Positions 7,369 through 14,417 of a stretch of DNA of 18,059 nt are shown piece after piece. Below the pieces are notes generated by a model. It was given only the letters and a program-made list of their open reading frames with translations. It ran no database searches and was not told where the DNA came from. The position numbers and the translations under genes are program-made. The stretch spans positions 1 to 18,059 of the forward strand of contig CAKQBC010000011.1 in the NCBI GenBank assembly GCA_934215995.1, in the 5' to 3' direction. This DNA is from an uncultured Bacillus sp. (GTDB lineage Bacteria > Bacillota > Bacilli > Bacillales > DSM-1321). Position 1 is the first letter of the stretch; each line of letters starts with the position of its first letter.

Positions 7369-7483
7369 AATCCGCTTCAACAAGGGATTCGACTTTTTTT
7401 GAATTAAGAGTTGAAAATGCGGCTGTTTATGTACAGAATAATAGGATACATTGTTTATATGTTTGAAAAAGGAGAAAATCAGA

Positions 7484-8683
7484 ATGACCAACTCTTCATT
7501 TATAAATACATTGCCGGACGGCATGAGAAAGATATGGGAACAGGAAGGTTTCGAAAAGGCAACAAGCATACAGGGGCAGGCATTTCCACTGATTATGGAA
7601 GGAAGGGACCTTATCGCCCAATCTCCTACGGGGACAGGAAAGACCCTTGCCTACCTTCTGCCGTTATTGAATAAAATTGATGCTGACTCTATGCAGCTTC
7701 AGGTAGTTGTGCTGGCTTCCTCAAGGGAGCTTGTCATGCAGATCCATAATGAAATCCAAAAGTGGACGGCAGGGAGCGGCATCCGGTCAGCTTCCTTCAT
7801 CGGCGGGGCAAACCTGAAAAGGCAGCTGGAGAAGCTGAAGAAGAAGCCGCATATTGTGGTGGGTACTCCGGGGAAAATCCAGGAGCTCATTCAGCAGAAG
7901 AAGATGAAGATGCATGAAGTGAAGACAATAGTGCTGGATGAGGTTGATACGCTGATTGTACCAGAGCACTTTGAAACAGTGTCTTCCATTATTAAAAGCA
8001 CGATGAGGGAACGGCAATTGGTCCTGTTCTCGGCAACAGTCACCCCGGATATCGCTGGGCGCATGGGCGGGCTTTTGAACAATCCGGAATACATTCAAGT
8101 GAAAGCCGATGCTGATTTCAAAGGAAAAGTGGACCACATCTACTTTGTGTGCGAAAAGCGTGACAAGCCATTCATCCTGGAAAAAATAGCGCGTCTTGAT
8201 GAGGGGAAAGCACTTGTGTTCATGAAAGACATCGGTGATATGGAATACACATCATCGAAGCTGGGCTTCAAGGAGATTGAAGTAGGCGTATTGCACGCTG
8301 ATTCAAACAAAAGCGAACGGGAAAAAGCGATCAAGGGGTTCCGCAAAGGGACGTACCCGATGCTGCTTTCGACAGACGTAGCTGCAAGGGGACTGGATAT
8401 TAAAGGGCTTACGATGGTCGTTCACTACGATCTGCCAAGAACAGTTGAGCAATATACACACCGTTCCGGAAGGACGGGCCGGGCTGGAAATGATGGGACG
8501 GTAGTCAGCATCATTACGCCTCAGGAGGAAAGAGACCTGAAGAGGCTTGTAAAGCAGCTGAATGTAACAGCTGTGAAAAAGGAGTTCTTCCAAGGCCGGA
8601 TTGTGGACGAGAATCCAAACAAGAAAAAACCTAAATACACTCCTAAAAAGAGTTCCTTTCCGAAAGGACAGAAGCGGAAGTAA
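7484..8683 (+). CDS. yfmL: DEAD-box ATP-dependent RNA helicase, YfmL type
   Basis: This is a two-domain RecA-like RNA helicase, 399 aa, cytoplasmic. In B. subtilis YfmL is linked to 50S ribosome assembly and growth in the cold. Motifs in order are the Q motif around GFEKATSIQ, motif I SPTGTGKT (47-54), Ib TPGK (128-131), II DEVD (152-155), III SAT (183-185), V ARGLDI (301-306) and VI HRSGRTGR (326-333). Motif II is DEVD instead of DEAD, and motif Ia is SSREL instead of PTREL; YfmL shows similar variation. A basic tail rich in Lys and Pro follows residue 375 and probably adds RNA contacts. ATG 7484 was chosen because AAAGGAG (7468-7474) lies nine bases upstream. The in-frame ATG at 7451 has no ribosome site. 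It is flanked by terminators on both sides. Confidence 0.93.
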   Translation: MTNSSFINTLPDGMRKIWEQEGFEKATSIQGQAFPLIMEGRDLIAQSPTGTGKTLAYLLPLLNKIDADSMQLQVVVLASSRELVMQIHNEIQKWTAGSGIRSASFIGGANLKRQLEKLKKKPHIVVGTPGKIQELIQQKKMKMHEVKTIVLDEVDTLIVPEHFETVSSIIKSTMRERQLVLFSATVTPDIAGRMGGLLNNPEYIQVKADADFKGKVDHIYFVCEKRDKPFILEKIARLDEGKALVFMKDIGDMEYTSSKLGFKEIEVGVLHADSNKSEREKAIKGFRKGTYPMLLSTDVAARGLDIKGLTMVVHYDLPRTVEQYTHRSGRTGRAGNDGTVVSIITPQEERDLKRLVKQLNVTAVKKEFFQGRIVDENPNKKKPKYTPKKSSFPKGQKRK

Positions 8684-8692
8684 TGTAAGATG

Positions 8693-8727
8693 ATAAAGCA
8701 GGCGACATAGCGCCTGCTTTATTTTTG
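8693..8727 (+). terminator. Rho-independent terminator after the helicase gene
   Basis: Perfect 12-bp stem ATAAAGCAGGCG (8693-8704) with CGCCTGCTTTAT (8711-8722), a 6-base loop and a following T run. It starts ten bases after the stop. Confidence 0.92.
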
Positions 8728-8755
8728 TATAGGGTACTGTTCTGGAAGTAAATGA

Positions 8756-8785
8756 TTTACAAATTTATGGCATTTCACATAAAAT
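8756..8785 (+). promoter_or_regulatory. Probable promoter of methionine gamma-lyase gene
   Basis: TTTACA (8756-8761), 18 bases, TAAAAT (8780-8785), 34 bases before the ATG. The leader is too short for an S-box or T-box, so no riboswitch control is visible. Confidence 0.5.
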
Positions 8786-8818
8786 GAAGTGTAGGAAAGA
8801 AAAAAGAGGAGAGCAAAT

Positions 8819-10003
8819 ATGGGAGAAAAATTTAAGAATATTGAAACGGCAGTGCTGCATGACGGATACGATTCAAAGAATCATAATGATAGCTTGGCGG
8901 TGCCGATTTATCAAACGTCAACATTCACATTCGAGAATGCAGAACAAGGGGAAGGACGCTTTGCCGGAGAAGTGGGCGGGCATATTTATTCAAGGCTCGG
9001 TAACCCGACGGTAGACGTACTGGAGAAGAAGATAGCCACACTGGAAGGCGGCGAGGCGGCACTTGCGTTTGCATCAGGGATGGCAGCTGTATCGGCCGTA
9101 TTGCTCGGCATTACGAAAACAGGGGATCATGTCATTGCCTCACAGGGCCTGTATGGATGCACATTCGGGCTATTGAAGCTAATGAAGCAAAAATACAACA
9201 TTGACCATACATTCAGTTTCCTTGATTCAGAGGAAGAATTGGAGAGCATCATCAGGCCGGAAACATCATGCATTTACATCGAAACGCCGATCAATCCGAC
9301 GATGAAAATGATAGATCTTGAAATGATTGTTAAAGTGGCCAGAAAACATAACGTCCCGGTTGTTGTGGATAATACATTTTCAACGCCTTACCTGCAAAAG
9401 CCGCTTGAATTGGGCTGTGATGTCGTCGTGCACAGTGCGACGAAATACATCGGAGGCCATGGCGATGTGGTTGCAGGGCTTGTTGTCGGCTCAAAAGAGT
9501 TCATTGATTATATCCGGTCGACCACACAGAAGGACATCGGGGGCATCATCGGCCCGTTTGACGCCTGGCTGCTGATTAGGGGATTAAAGACACTCCCTGT
9601 AAGAATGGATCGCCATTGCGACAATACAGAAAAAATATTCGCCATTCTGAAGCAGAATCCGAAAGTAAAATCTATCTTTTACCCGTGTGACAATGAGAAT
9701 ACCGACTATCCGATTATGGAAAAGCAGATGAAGAGAGGCGGCGGGTTGATCTCATTTGAAATAGACGGGAACAAGCAGGATGCACAGCGTTTCCTGAATA
9801 CAATGAAGCTTGTGAAGCTGGCTGTCAGCCTTGGCGATACAGAAAGCCTGATTCAGCATCCCGCATCTATGACGCATGCGGGCATTCCGAGGGAAAATCG
9901 CTTGGAAATGGGAATCACGGACGAATTGATCCGCCTGTCTGTCGGGCTGGAAGCTTGGGAAGATATATGGGAAGACCTGAAGCAAGCGCTTGATTCGCTA
10001 TAA
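8819..10003 (+). CDS. megL: Methionine gamma-lyase, PLP-dependent
   Basis: This Cys/Met-metabolism PLP enzyme, 394 aa, cleaves L-methionine to methanethiol, 2-oxobutyrate and ammonia. Y57 and R59 (YSRLGNPT) contact the cofactor phosphate of the neighbouring subunit in the tetramer. D184 (VVVDNTF) binds the pyridine nitrogen, and K209 in SATKYIGGHGD forms the Schiff base. The diagnostic feature is LYGCT, with Y112 and C114 equivalent to Tyr114 and Cys116 of Pseudomonas putida methionine gamma-lyase. Most cystathionine gamma-synthases and lyases lack that Cys. The substrate is therefore inferred as methionine, though activity on homocysteine or cystathionine cannot be excluded. ATG 8819 has AGAGGAGAG about six bases upstream. 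It is a single-gene unit. No sulfur transport genes are adjacent. Confidence 0.88.
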   Translation: MGEKFKNIETAVLHDGYDSKNHNDSLAVPIYQTSTFTFENAEQGEGRFAGEVGGHIYSRLGNPTVDVLEKKIATLEGGEAALAFASGMAAVSAVLLGITKTGDHVIASQGLYGCTFGLLKLMKQKYNIDHTFSFLDSEEELESIIRPETSCIYIETPINPTMKMIDLEMIVKVARKHNVPVVVDNTFSTPYLQKPLELGCDVVVHSATKYIGGHGDVVAGLVVGSKEFIDYIRSTTQKDIGGIIGPFDAWLLIRGLKTLPVRMDRHCDNTEKIFAILKQNPKVKSIFYPCDNENTDYPIMEKQMKRGGGLISFEIDGNKQDAQRFLNTMKLVKLAVSLGDTESLIQHPASMTHAGIPRENRLEMGITDELIRLSVGLEAWEDIWEDLKQALDSL

Positions 10004-10021
10004 TAGCTTTTGCAGCAGAAA

Positions 10022-10069
10022 AAGAAAGAATGGAGCGATGCCATTTAAGACATCGCTCCATTCTTTCTT
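10022..10069. terminator. Long bidirectional hairpin terminator
   Basis: A perfect 19-bp stem (10022-10040 with 10051-10069) and 10-base loop lie between the convergent megL and the minus-strand small membrane gene. On the minus strand it is followed by a T-rich tail (TTCTTTTTC-like); on the plus strand the tail is TTCTTC. It probably serves both genes. Confidence 0.85.
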
Positions 10070-10105
10070 CATATCACTTTTGATCATGGGAATGGTTCCG
10101 GCTTT

Positions 10106-10363
10106 TCAGGGTGTATTCCAGAATAGGGACGAAGCAAAAGGGATGGCGATTGCCCATAAGAAAACCAATGCGTTCCCCAGTAATCCTGTTATTATTAGAG
10201 CCCTCTTCTTAGAAAAGATGGCAGCAGCCATTCCGATAATCGGAAGTACCGCCGTTATTGCCATTGCTGGTTTTGTAAGAAAATCCTCGTTGTAAAAACC
10301 TAACGCGAACAAAATCAAAGATATTAGAAAAGCCGCAATCGACACCCCGCCAGAGTACTTCAT
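10106..10363 (-). CDS. Small integral membrane protein, 85 aa, unknown function
   Basis: I do not recognise the family. Three hydrophobic segments are visible, at about residues 5-23 (VSIAAFLISLILFALGF), 32-50 (PAMAITAVLPIIGMAAAIF) and 55-80 (ALIITGLLGNALVFLWAIAI), joined by short loops with KPAM and SKKRAL. The protein is therefore almost wholly membrane-embedded. The start ATG at 10363 has an excellent GGAGGAAGG four to five bases upstream, which supports a real gene. It lies 60 bases downstream of the TspO-like gene on the same strand, with no clear terminator between, so co-transcription is likely. It resembles many short Bacillus membrane proteins of unknown role. Confidence 0.75.
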   Translation of the reverse strand: MKYSGGVSIAAFLISLILFALGFYNEDFLTKPAMAITAVLPIIGMAAAIFSKKRALIITGLLGNALVFLWAIAIPFASSLFWNTP

Positions 10364-10423
10364 AACCTTCCTCCACTCACTTGAACAAAAAGAATTCTTT
10401 TATTGCCTGTAAAAGCTGATGTG

Positions 10424-11155
10424 TTACCAAAGGCTTTTTTTCTTTTTACGGAGCAGCGGGATCGCGACCAGGATGGCTGCTGACAGTATAAAGGCAGCAT
10501 AGGAAACGACCGCATGCTCTTCCCAATTGCGGTAGCCGATTCCGGTGAATGCCCAAATGAAGACAAGCGGATATAACCAGTCCCGGTTCATGTAACGGAA
10601 CAGAAGGGCGATTGCCGTCCCAAGTATAAGGACAATGACCGTCCATAATTCATCGGAAATTCCGAATCCTCCCCAGCCGATATACTTCAGATAATATGAG
10701 ATATTGACGATTGTTGCGACGCTGATCCAACCGATATAGATTGAGAATGGAAGAATATCCATAAGAGTGTGCCCGGTTCGCTGAATGCTTGTATATAAGC
10801 CAATCAATGTGATGAGCAAGGCTGCCATTACAATCACAGAGGCGAAAAATTGCTCATAATGCCACAGGAACAGCCACGTGGCGTTCAATAGGTTGGACAT
10901 AATGAAAAAGAATGAGGACTTCCGGTAAACATCAAGATTCCGGCGGCTGGACGGAATTTGCCGGATGACCCATATTCCGCACAGGATATAGATTACGGTC
11001 CAGATGGAAAAGACGTAACCCGGCGGAGTAACGAGAACATCAAGCTTATTGGATATTTCGCCTGTAGTCTGATTGTTCAAGGGCAGTATATTGCCGTATG
11101 CATTCACAATGATCGTAAGTATGAATGTAAAGATATTTAATACAAGGGCAAACAT
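10424..11155 (-). CDS. TspO/MBR-like tryptophan-rich membrane protein
   Basis: This is a polytopic membrane protein, 243 aa, with about seven hydrophobic segments. The N-terminal block VTPPGYVFSIWTVIYIL matches the TspO signature (APPGWVF..WTVLY), and tryptophans are frequent (WLFLWHYEQ, YIGWISVATIVN, WGGFG, DELWT, WEEH). TspO proteins bind porphyrins and are linked to stress sensing and tetrapyrrole handling. This protein is longer than classic TspO (about 150-160 aa) and belongs to the extended 'tryptophan-rich sensory protein' group, whose function is largely unknown. ATG 11155 is preceded by TTAGGAGGT at ideal spacing. An inverted repeat GAAACA-GATT-TGTTTC sits just upstream of the ribosome site. 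The C-terminus ends in a Lys-rich cytoplasmic-type tail. Confidence 0.75.
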   Translation of the reverse strand: MFALVLNIFTFILTIIVNAYGNILPLNNQTTGEISNKLDVLVTPPGYVFSIWTVIYILCGIWVIRQIPSSRRNLDVYRKSSFFFIMSNLLNATWLFLWHYEQFFASVIVMAALLITLIGLYTSIQRTGHTLMDILPFSIYIGWISVATIVNISYYLKYIGWGGFGISDELWTVIVLILGTAIALLFRYMNRDWLYPLVFIWAFTGIGYRNWEEHAVVSYAAFILSAAILVAIPLLRKKKKSLW

Positions 11156-11168
11156 AGAAACCTCCTAA

Positions 11169-11184
11169 GAAACAGATTTGTTTC
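11169..11184. promoter_or_regulatory. Inverted repeat in the TspO-like gene leader, possible operator
   Basis: GAAACA-GATT-TGTTTC is a perfect 6-base inverted repeat ending about 14 bases before the start codon. It could bind a repressor or form a small RNA hairpin next to the ribosome binding site. On the minus strand TATTAG lies just upstream and might be a -10 box. Confidence 0.35.
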
Positions 11185-11315
11185 ACTAATACCACTAAAC
11201 GAGCAAAGTAACACACTTCAGGATATACCAGGCAGACAGCGGGGCAGAGCCTTCCGCTGTAAATGGCGTTAATCGGTATATTGAAAGGGTCTACAGTTTC
11301 TATGCTGAACCGGCT

Positions 11316-11345
11316 GCCAGGCGTTTTCAGGTTGGGACGCCTGGC
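11316..11345 (-). terminator. Hairpin after acylphosphatase gene
   Basis: Perfect 9-bp stem GCCAGGCGT (11316-11324) with ACGCCTGGC (11337-11345) and a 12-base loop, about 15 bases after the acylphosphatase stop on the minus strand. It lacks a T tail, so it may stabilise the mRNA end or only partly terminate. Confidence 0.45.
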
Positions 11346-11359
11346 GAATAGAATTTCAC

Positions 11360-11632
11360 TCAGTATGTAATTTTAAAAGATGTGTAATCGGGTTCTTCCT
11401 GAAGTTCCTTCACGTCGATGAAGTCAACAGTTGAGTAGGGAGGGCCTTCTGAAACGGCGCGGATGAATCTATCCAAATCACGGTCTTCCCCGGTGGCTTC
11501 AATCTCTACATTTCCGTCAGGCAGGTTGCGGACCCAGCCTTTGATGCCGAACTTTTCTGCATTCATAGAGGTGAAATACCGAAATCCGACGCCTTGAACA
11601 TTGCCTTCAACGATGATTGACACGGCTTTCAT
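11360..11632 (-). CDS. acyP: Acylphosphatase
   Basis: This small cytoplasmic enzyme, 90 aa, hydrolyses the carboxyl-phosphate bond of acyl phosphates such as acetyl phosphate. The family signature GNVQGVGFRYF carries the phosphate-binding Arg18, and GWVRNLPDGNVEIEATG carries catalytic Asn36. Length and the ferredoxin-like alternation match the family throughout (B. subtilis YflL). ATG 11632 has AAGGAG 12 bases upstream, a slightly long spacing; an in-frame TGA four codons before it rules out an upstream start. It is divergent from the FabG-like gene and followed by a hairpin, so it is probably transcribed alone. Confidence 0.93.
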   Translation of the reverse strand: MKAVSIIVEGNVQGVGFRYFTSMNAEKFGIKGWVRNLPDGNVEIEATGEDRDLDRFIRAVSEGPPYSTVDFIDVKELQEEPDYTSFKITY

Positions 11633-11668
11633 TTCTGCAGATCACTCCTTCTGTTGAATTATTTTCTT

Positions 11669-11698
11669 ATTTTAATAGTAGCATACTTGCCGAATCAA
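11669..11698 (-). promoter_or_regulatory. Probable promoter of acyP
   Basis: On the minus strand TTGATT (11693-11698), 18 bases, TAAAAT (11669-11674), 36 bases before the ATG. The divergent gene probably uses TATGAT at 11749-11754 as its -10 box, with no clear -35 box. Confidence 0.45.
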
Positions 11699-11793
11699 AA
11701 AATATCTTTCTCTGGAAATCCTCTATACTTCATATAGGGAAAATATAGTATGATGTAAATGATTGGGAAATAGACAAGGGGGTTGGTGAAATC

Positions 11794-12525
11794 ATGAGAT
11801 TAAAAGATAAAGCAGCAATCATTACTGGCGGTGCGAGTGGAATCGGATGGGAAGCTGTTCAATTGTTTGCGCAAGAAGGGGCAAAAGTAGCCATTGCTGA
11901 TTTCAATCAGGAGGCAGCCGAGGAAAAAGCCGCATCACTTGGGGATAATGTGATGGCTGTCCATGTGAATGTCGCGGACCGTGAAAGTGTCGAAGGAATG
12001 GTAGAGCAGGTTGCCGGCAGATTCGGGGGAATCGATATCCTTGTCAATAATGCAGGCATCACGAAGGATGCCATGCTGAAGAAACTGGCGATTGAAGACT
12101 TCCACAGAGTCATCGATGTCAACCTTACAGGAGTGTTCCATTGTACGCAAGCCGCACTGCCATACATAGAAAAAAGTACAGCGGGGAGAATCATCAACAC
12201 AACTTCCGTTTCAGGCGTCTATGGGAATGTCGGGCAAACAAACTATTCAGCGGCAAAAGCCGGTGTAGTCGGCATGACAAAAACATGGGCTAAGGAGCTC
12301 GGAAGAAAAGGCATAACAGTGAATGCTGTCGCACCTGGCTTCATTGCGACTTCTATGGTTGAGACAATGCCGGAAATGATCATCGAACAGGTGAAGCTGC
12401 TGATCCCATCGCAAAAACTCGGCAGGCCGCAGGATATAGCGAATGCCTATCTATACTTGGCTTCAGATGAAGCGGGATACGTCAACGGAACTGTTCTGGA
12501 AGTGGACGGAGGCATGTTGGTTTAA
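11794..12525 (+). CDS. FabG-like short-chain dehydrogenase (3-oxoacyl-ACP reductase family)
   Basis: This is a classical short-chain dehydrogenase/reductase, 243 aa, cytoplasmic and NADPH-dependent by family. It probably reduces a 3-oxoacyl thioester or related ketone. The cofactor motif TGGASGIG is at 11-18, NNAG at 85-88, and the catalytic set is N110, S138, Y151 and K155, with the same numbering as E. coli FabG. The C-terminus VNGTVLEVDGGMLV is the usual FabG ending. It is not next to other fatty acid synthesis genes (fabD, acpP, plsX), so it is likely a FabG paralogue and not the essential copy; a role in hydroxyacyl or other alcohol metabolism is possible. ATG 11794 follows AAGGGGG and TGGTG. 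Its own terminator follows. Confidence 0.88.
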   Translation: MRLKDKAAIITGGASGIGWEAVQLFAQEGAKVAIADFNQEAAEEKAASLGDNVMAVHVNVADRESVEGMVEQVAGRFGGIDILVNNAGITKDAMLKKLAIEDFHRVIDVNLTGVFHCTQAALPYIEKSTAGRIINTTSVSGVYGNVGQTNYSAAKAGVVGMTKTWAKELGRKGITVNAVAPGFIATSMVETMPEMIIEQVKLLIPSQKLGRPQDIANAYLYLASDEAGYVNGTVLEVDGGMLV

Positions 12526-12531
12526 TGGAAA

Positions 12532-12559
12532 GGAGTGTCTAAGGCAGGCACTCTTTTTT
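12532..12559 (+). terminator. Rho-independent terminator after the FabG-like gene
   Basis: Stem GAGTGTC (12533-12539) with GGCACTC (12547-12553), one G-T wobble, a 7-base loop and six T. It begins seven bases after the stop. Confidence 0.85.
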
Positions 12560-12624
12560 GGAGATTTCACTGTTTTTATTCGGGGGAAACCAGCTTAAAT
12601 GGGTAAGGGAAGGGGGGAGGGAAC

Positions 12625-12819
12625 GTGAAGGCAATCAGGCCTGCTATATACGTTTATCTTATCGTTTGTGTGATCGCCATTTTGGTTCCTGCATCGGAAG
12701 GCTATGGCAACATTGCCTGGAAGCTATTTGTTGGGCAAATCTTCGCATTGCCGGCTTTTTTCATAGCTGCTTTGATTTCAATCAGAATAAAAAGAAGAGA
12801 AGGCAATCACTTGAGATGA
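12625..12819 (+). CDS. Small two-helix membrane protein, 64 aa, unknown function
   Basis: I do not recognise the family. Two hydrophobic segments, AIYVYLIVCVIAILVPA (about 7-23) and LFVGQIFALPAFFIAALISI (about 34-53), are joined by a short loop with SEGYGN. A basic tail, RIKRREGNHLR, is probably cytoplasmic. The start GTG 12625 has a very strong GGGGGGAGGG a few bases upstream, the main evidence that it is real. It lies 65 bases after the FabG-like gene's terminator and 100 bases before the next small gene. It could be co-transcribed with the two genes that follow. Confidence 0.65.
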   Translation: MKAIRPAIYVYLIVCVIAILVPASEGYGNIAWKLFVGQIFALPAFFIAALISIRIKRREGNHLR

Positions 12820-12919
12820 CAATGTTGGGAAGTGCAGAAGGGTCTTGGTTGAAGAATTGGAGAAATCACTTTACCATGGTTGGTGAAGCGGTAAGTAAAA
12901 ATAGTGGGAGGATGGCCTA

Positions 12920-13168
12920 TTGAATAAGTTTTATCTTGCAGTGACGTATGAGGTTTGCGAGCATAATGATCTTTACATGGACATGAATGAATATACGATA
13001 GAACAATCGGATGATCTGGAAGAACGAGTGAAAGAAATCGCAAAGACAGATATTGCTCCGATCATTAAGGTATATGAATCGGATACGAGGGATTTTAGCG
13101 GATGCAAACTGTACAAAGAGTATAGCTTCCAAGAGTATGAATGCAATTGCGACGAAGAATTATCCTAA
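12920..13168 (+). CDS. Hypothetical acidic small protein, 82 aa
   Basis: I do not recognise the family. It is a soluble, strongly acidic protein without a signal peptide or membrane segment. The beginning FYLAVTYEVCEHNDLYMD alternates as a beta strand would, followed by DDLEERVKEIAKTD (helix) and APIIKVYESD (strand), so a small alpha/beta fold is likely. Four cysteines are present, two of them close together near the C-terminus (YECNCDEE), which might bind metal or be redox active. The start is TTG 12920 with GGGAGGATGG eight bases upstream; the ATG inside that ribosome site runs into a stop after two codons and is not used. Confidence 0.65.
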   Translation: MNKFYLAVTYEVCEHNDLYMDMNEYTIEQSDDLEERVKEIAKTDIAPIIKVYESDTRDFSGCKLYKEYSFQEYECNCDEELS

Positions 13169-13225
13169 ATGTAAGCGGGCTGTACTTGAAAAGGGATAAA
13201 AAATGGACTGCCAGGAGGCGATGAG

Positions 13226-13546
13226 ATGAAGACGTTCGACTTTAAATCGGGAACGAAGGTTATGGTTGATGAAGATAGAATAGTGATCGAGAGAACAGGC
13301 GGAAAAAGTGCAATGAAAGGCTTATTTGCTGGCCGGGCAATGGGACAAATGACTATTAAAACTTCGGCGATGACAGGATTGATTCACTTTGCCGACTACC
13401 TCCTTATCTGTGCTTCCGGATTGCCGGCCCCGAATGATTTCAAACTGTCAAGTGTGTCTGAAATCAAACAGTATCCAAACTGTATAGTGGCAAAAGAGGA
13501 AGAGTTGCAGGAATTATATCAATTCTTAAACGGACTTATAAAATAA
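13226..13546 (+). CDS. Hypothetical protein, 106 aa, possible PH-like fold
   Basis: The product begins KTFDFKSGTKVMVDEDRIVIERTGGKSAMKGLF, a strand-rich pattern. Later comes GQMTIKTSAMTGLIHFADYLLICASG and a C-terminal helix EEELQELYQFLNGLIK. The arrangement of short strands, a Gly-rich turn and a closing helix resembles bacterial PH-like domains of the kind grouped in DUF4429, but I assign this only as a possibility from memory of the pattern. No signal peptide or membrane helix is evident. ATG 13226 follows AGGAGG by seven bases. It is the last of three small same-strand genes, 57 bases after the previous stop. A shared hairpin lies between it and the convergent thioredoxin-fold gene. Confidence 0.75.
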   Translation: MKTFDFKSGTKVMVDEDRIVIERTGGKSAMKGLFAGRAMGQMTIKTSAMTGLIHFADYLLICASGLPAPNDFKLSSVSEIKQYPNCIVAKEEELQELYQFLNGLIK

Positions 13547-13593
13547 TTTTGTGAAAAAGTGAATAAAAAAGAGCCCGATATTAAATCTAAAAT

Positions 13594-13634
13594 AGCCTTT
13601 ATCTAGGATTACTTCAGTAACTAAGATAAAGGCT
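13594..13634. terminator. Bidirectional hairpin between convergent genes
   Basis: Stem AGCCTTTATCT (13594-13604) with AGATAAAGGCT (13624-13634), 11 perfect pairs, with a smaller TTAC/GTAA hairpin in its loop. On the minus strand it is followed by ATTTTAGATTT, so it best fits termination of the thioredoxin-fold gene. Confidence 0.7.
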
Positions 13635-13653
13635 TATTGAATTGATTCACCTT

Positions 13654-14199
13654 TTAATAAAATGAGCGGAGCATATCGCTCTCAATATCGGTCCAAAGGG
13701 CAGTATCTGAATAATAGAGTTCCTTCAGTCCCTCGGCGTATTCCTTGAAGCCTTGTTCGAAATCAGGAGAATCTTTGGGCGGCAATGCTTGTTTTCTGTC
13801 GTTGACGATTGATTGGATTTTTTCGGCACGCGGACCCCACCGTGCATATTCGTTTCCGTATTCGTCAATCAGAATGATGATCGGGATAGCCCGGGCAGTG
13901 CCATTCGTCAGGTATTGATCCATAAGCTCCAGATTTTCATCACGATCGAGATAGCGTGTCTTTATATTCCCTTCTCTCGCGATGTGCATGAAAACAGGCA
14001 GGTTGACCATGGCATCGCCGCACCAGTCTGCAGTCAAAACAATAGCCCGTAAATTTTTATCAGCAAGCTCCTGTGCCTTTTCGGCAGAATGTAATGTAAA
14101 TCGGTCTCTTATGCTTAATAGCTGCTCTTGGTTATGTCGCATGCTATCGATGTATTCAGCTTCGGTAAGTCCTCTATCAAACCATTTACCCAAATCCAT
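13654..14199 (-). CDS. Thioredoxin-fold protein with a single-cysteine WCGD motif
   Basis: A 181-aa cytoplasmic protein. LRAIVLTADWCGDAM (W59, C60, G61, D62) is the thioredoxin active-site loop with the second Cys absent, and ARAIPIIILID carries the conserved cis-Pro (P106). About 50 helical residues precede the domain (TEAEYIDSMRHNQEQLL), and a C-terminal acidic helical tail follows. This layout matches the thioredoxin-like family that Pfam groups as Thioredoxin_9; partners are unknown. With one Cys it cannot act as a classical dithiol oxidoreductase, so a monothiol or binding role is inferred. ATG 14199 was chosen because AAGGAGG (14208-14214) lies eight bases upstream. An in-frame ATG at 14223 would put that ribosome site inside the gene. 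Confidence 0.85.
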   Translation of the reverse strand: MDLGKWFDRGLTEAEYIDSMRHNQEQLLSIRDRFTLHSAEKAQELADKNLRAIVLTADWCGDAMVNLPVFMHIAREGNIKTRYLDRDENLELMDQYLTNGTARAIPIIILIDEYGNEYARWGPRAEKIQSIVNDRKQALPPKDSPDFEQGFKEYAEGLKELYYSDTALWTDIESDMLRSFY

Positions 14200-14301
14200 T
14201 GTCCTAGCCTCCTTGTTACTCACATACTAGCATGAGTATGAAAGCGGTGTAAATAAAATGCTCAACATTCAGAAAATGATGCTGAAAAGCCAAGCGGCAG
14301 C

Positions 14302-14328
14302 AAAAACCCCAAACGTATGCCTGGGGTT
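14302..14328 (-). terminator. Rho-independent terminator after mreBH
   Basis: On the minus strand the stem AACCCCA/TGGGGTT (14322-14328 with 14305-14311) with a 10-base loop is followed directly by a T run and GCTG. It lies about 90 bases beyond the mreBH stop and before the thioredoxin-fold gene. Confidence 0.75.
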
Positions 14329-14417
14329 ATCTACGATTGGCCCTGCCGAAATACATAAGGAGATTATGTACCGGTATCTTTTTAATAAGACAGTGCAAGT
14401 TGAATCTATCAAAATAC

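Noticed and set aside
9990..10295. 101-codon plus-strand frame after megL.
   Set aside because: It crosses the 19-bp terminator hairpin and lies antisense to the 85-aa membrane protein gene, which has a far better ribosome site.
11156..11315. Possible riboswitch in the leader of the TspO-like gene.
   Set aside because: I could not match the conserved core of any common class (guanidine, preQ1, SAM, Mg2+ and others); only a plain inverted repeat and a 9-bp hairpin are evident.
12558..12923. 121-codon plus-strand frame overlapping the small genes after the FabG-like gene.
   Set aside because: It has no ribosome site, its composition is unlike a protein (Trp, Cys and Arg rich), and it overlaps the 64-aa gene, which has a strong ribosome site.
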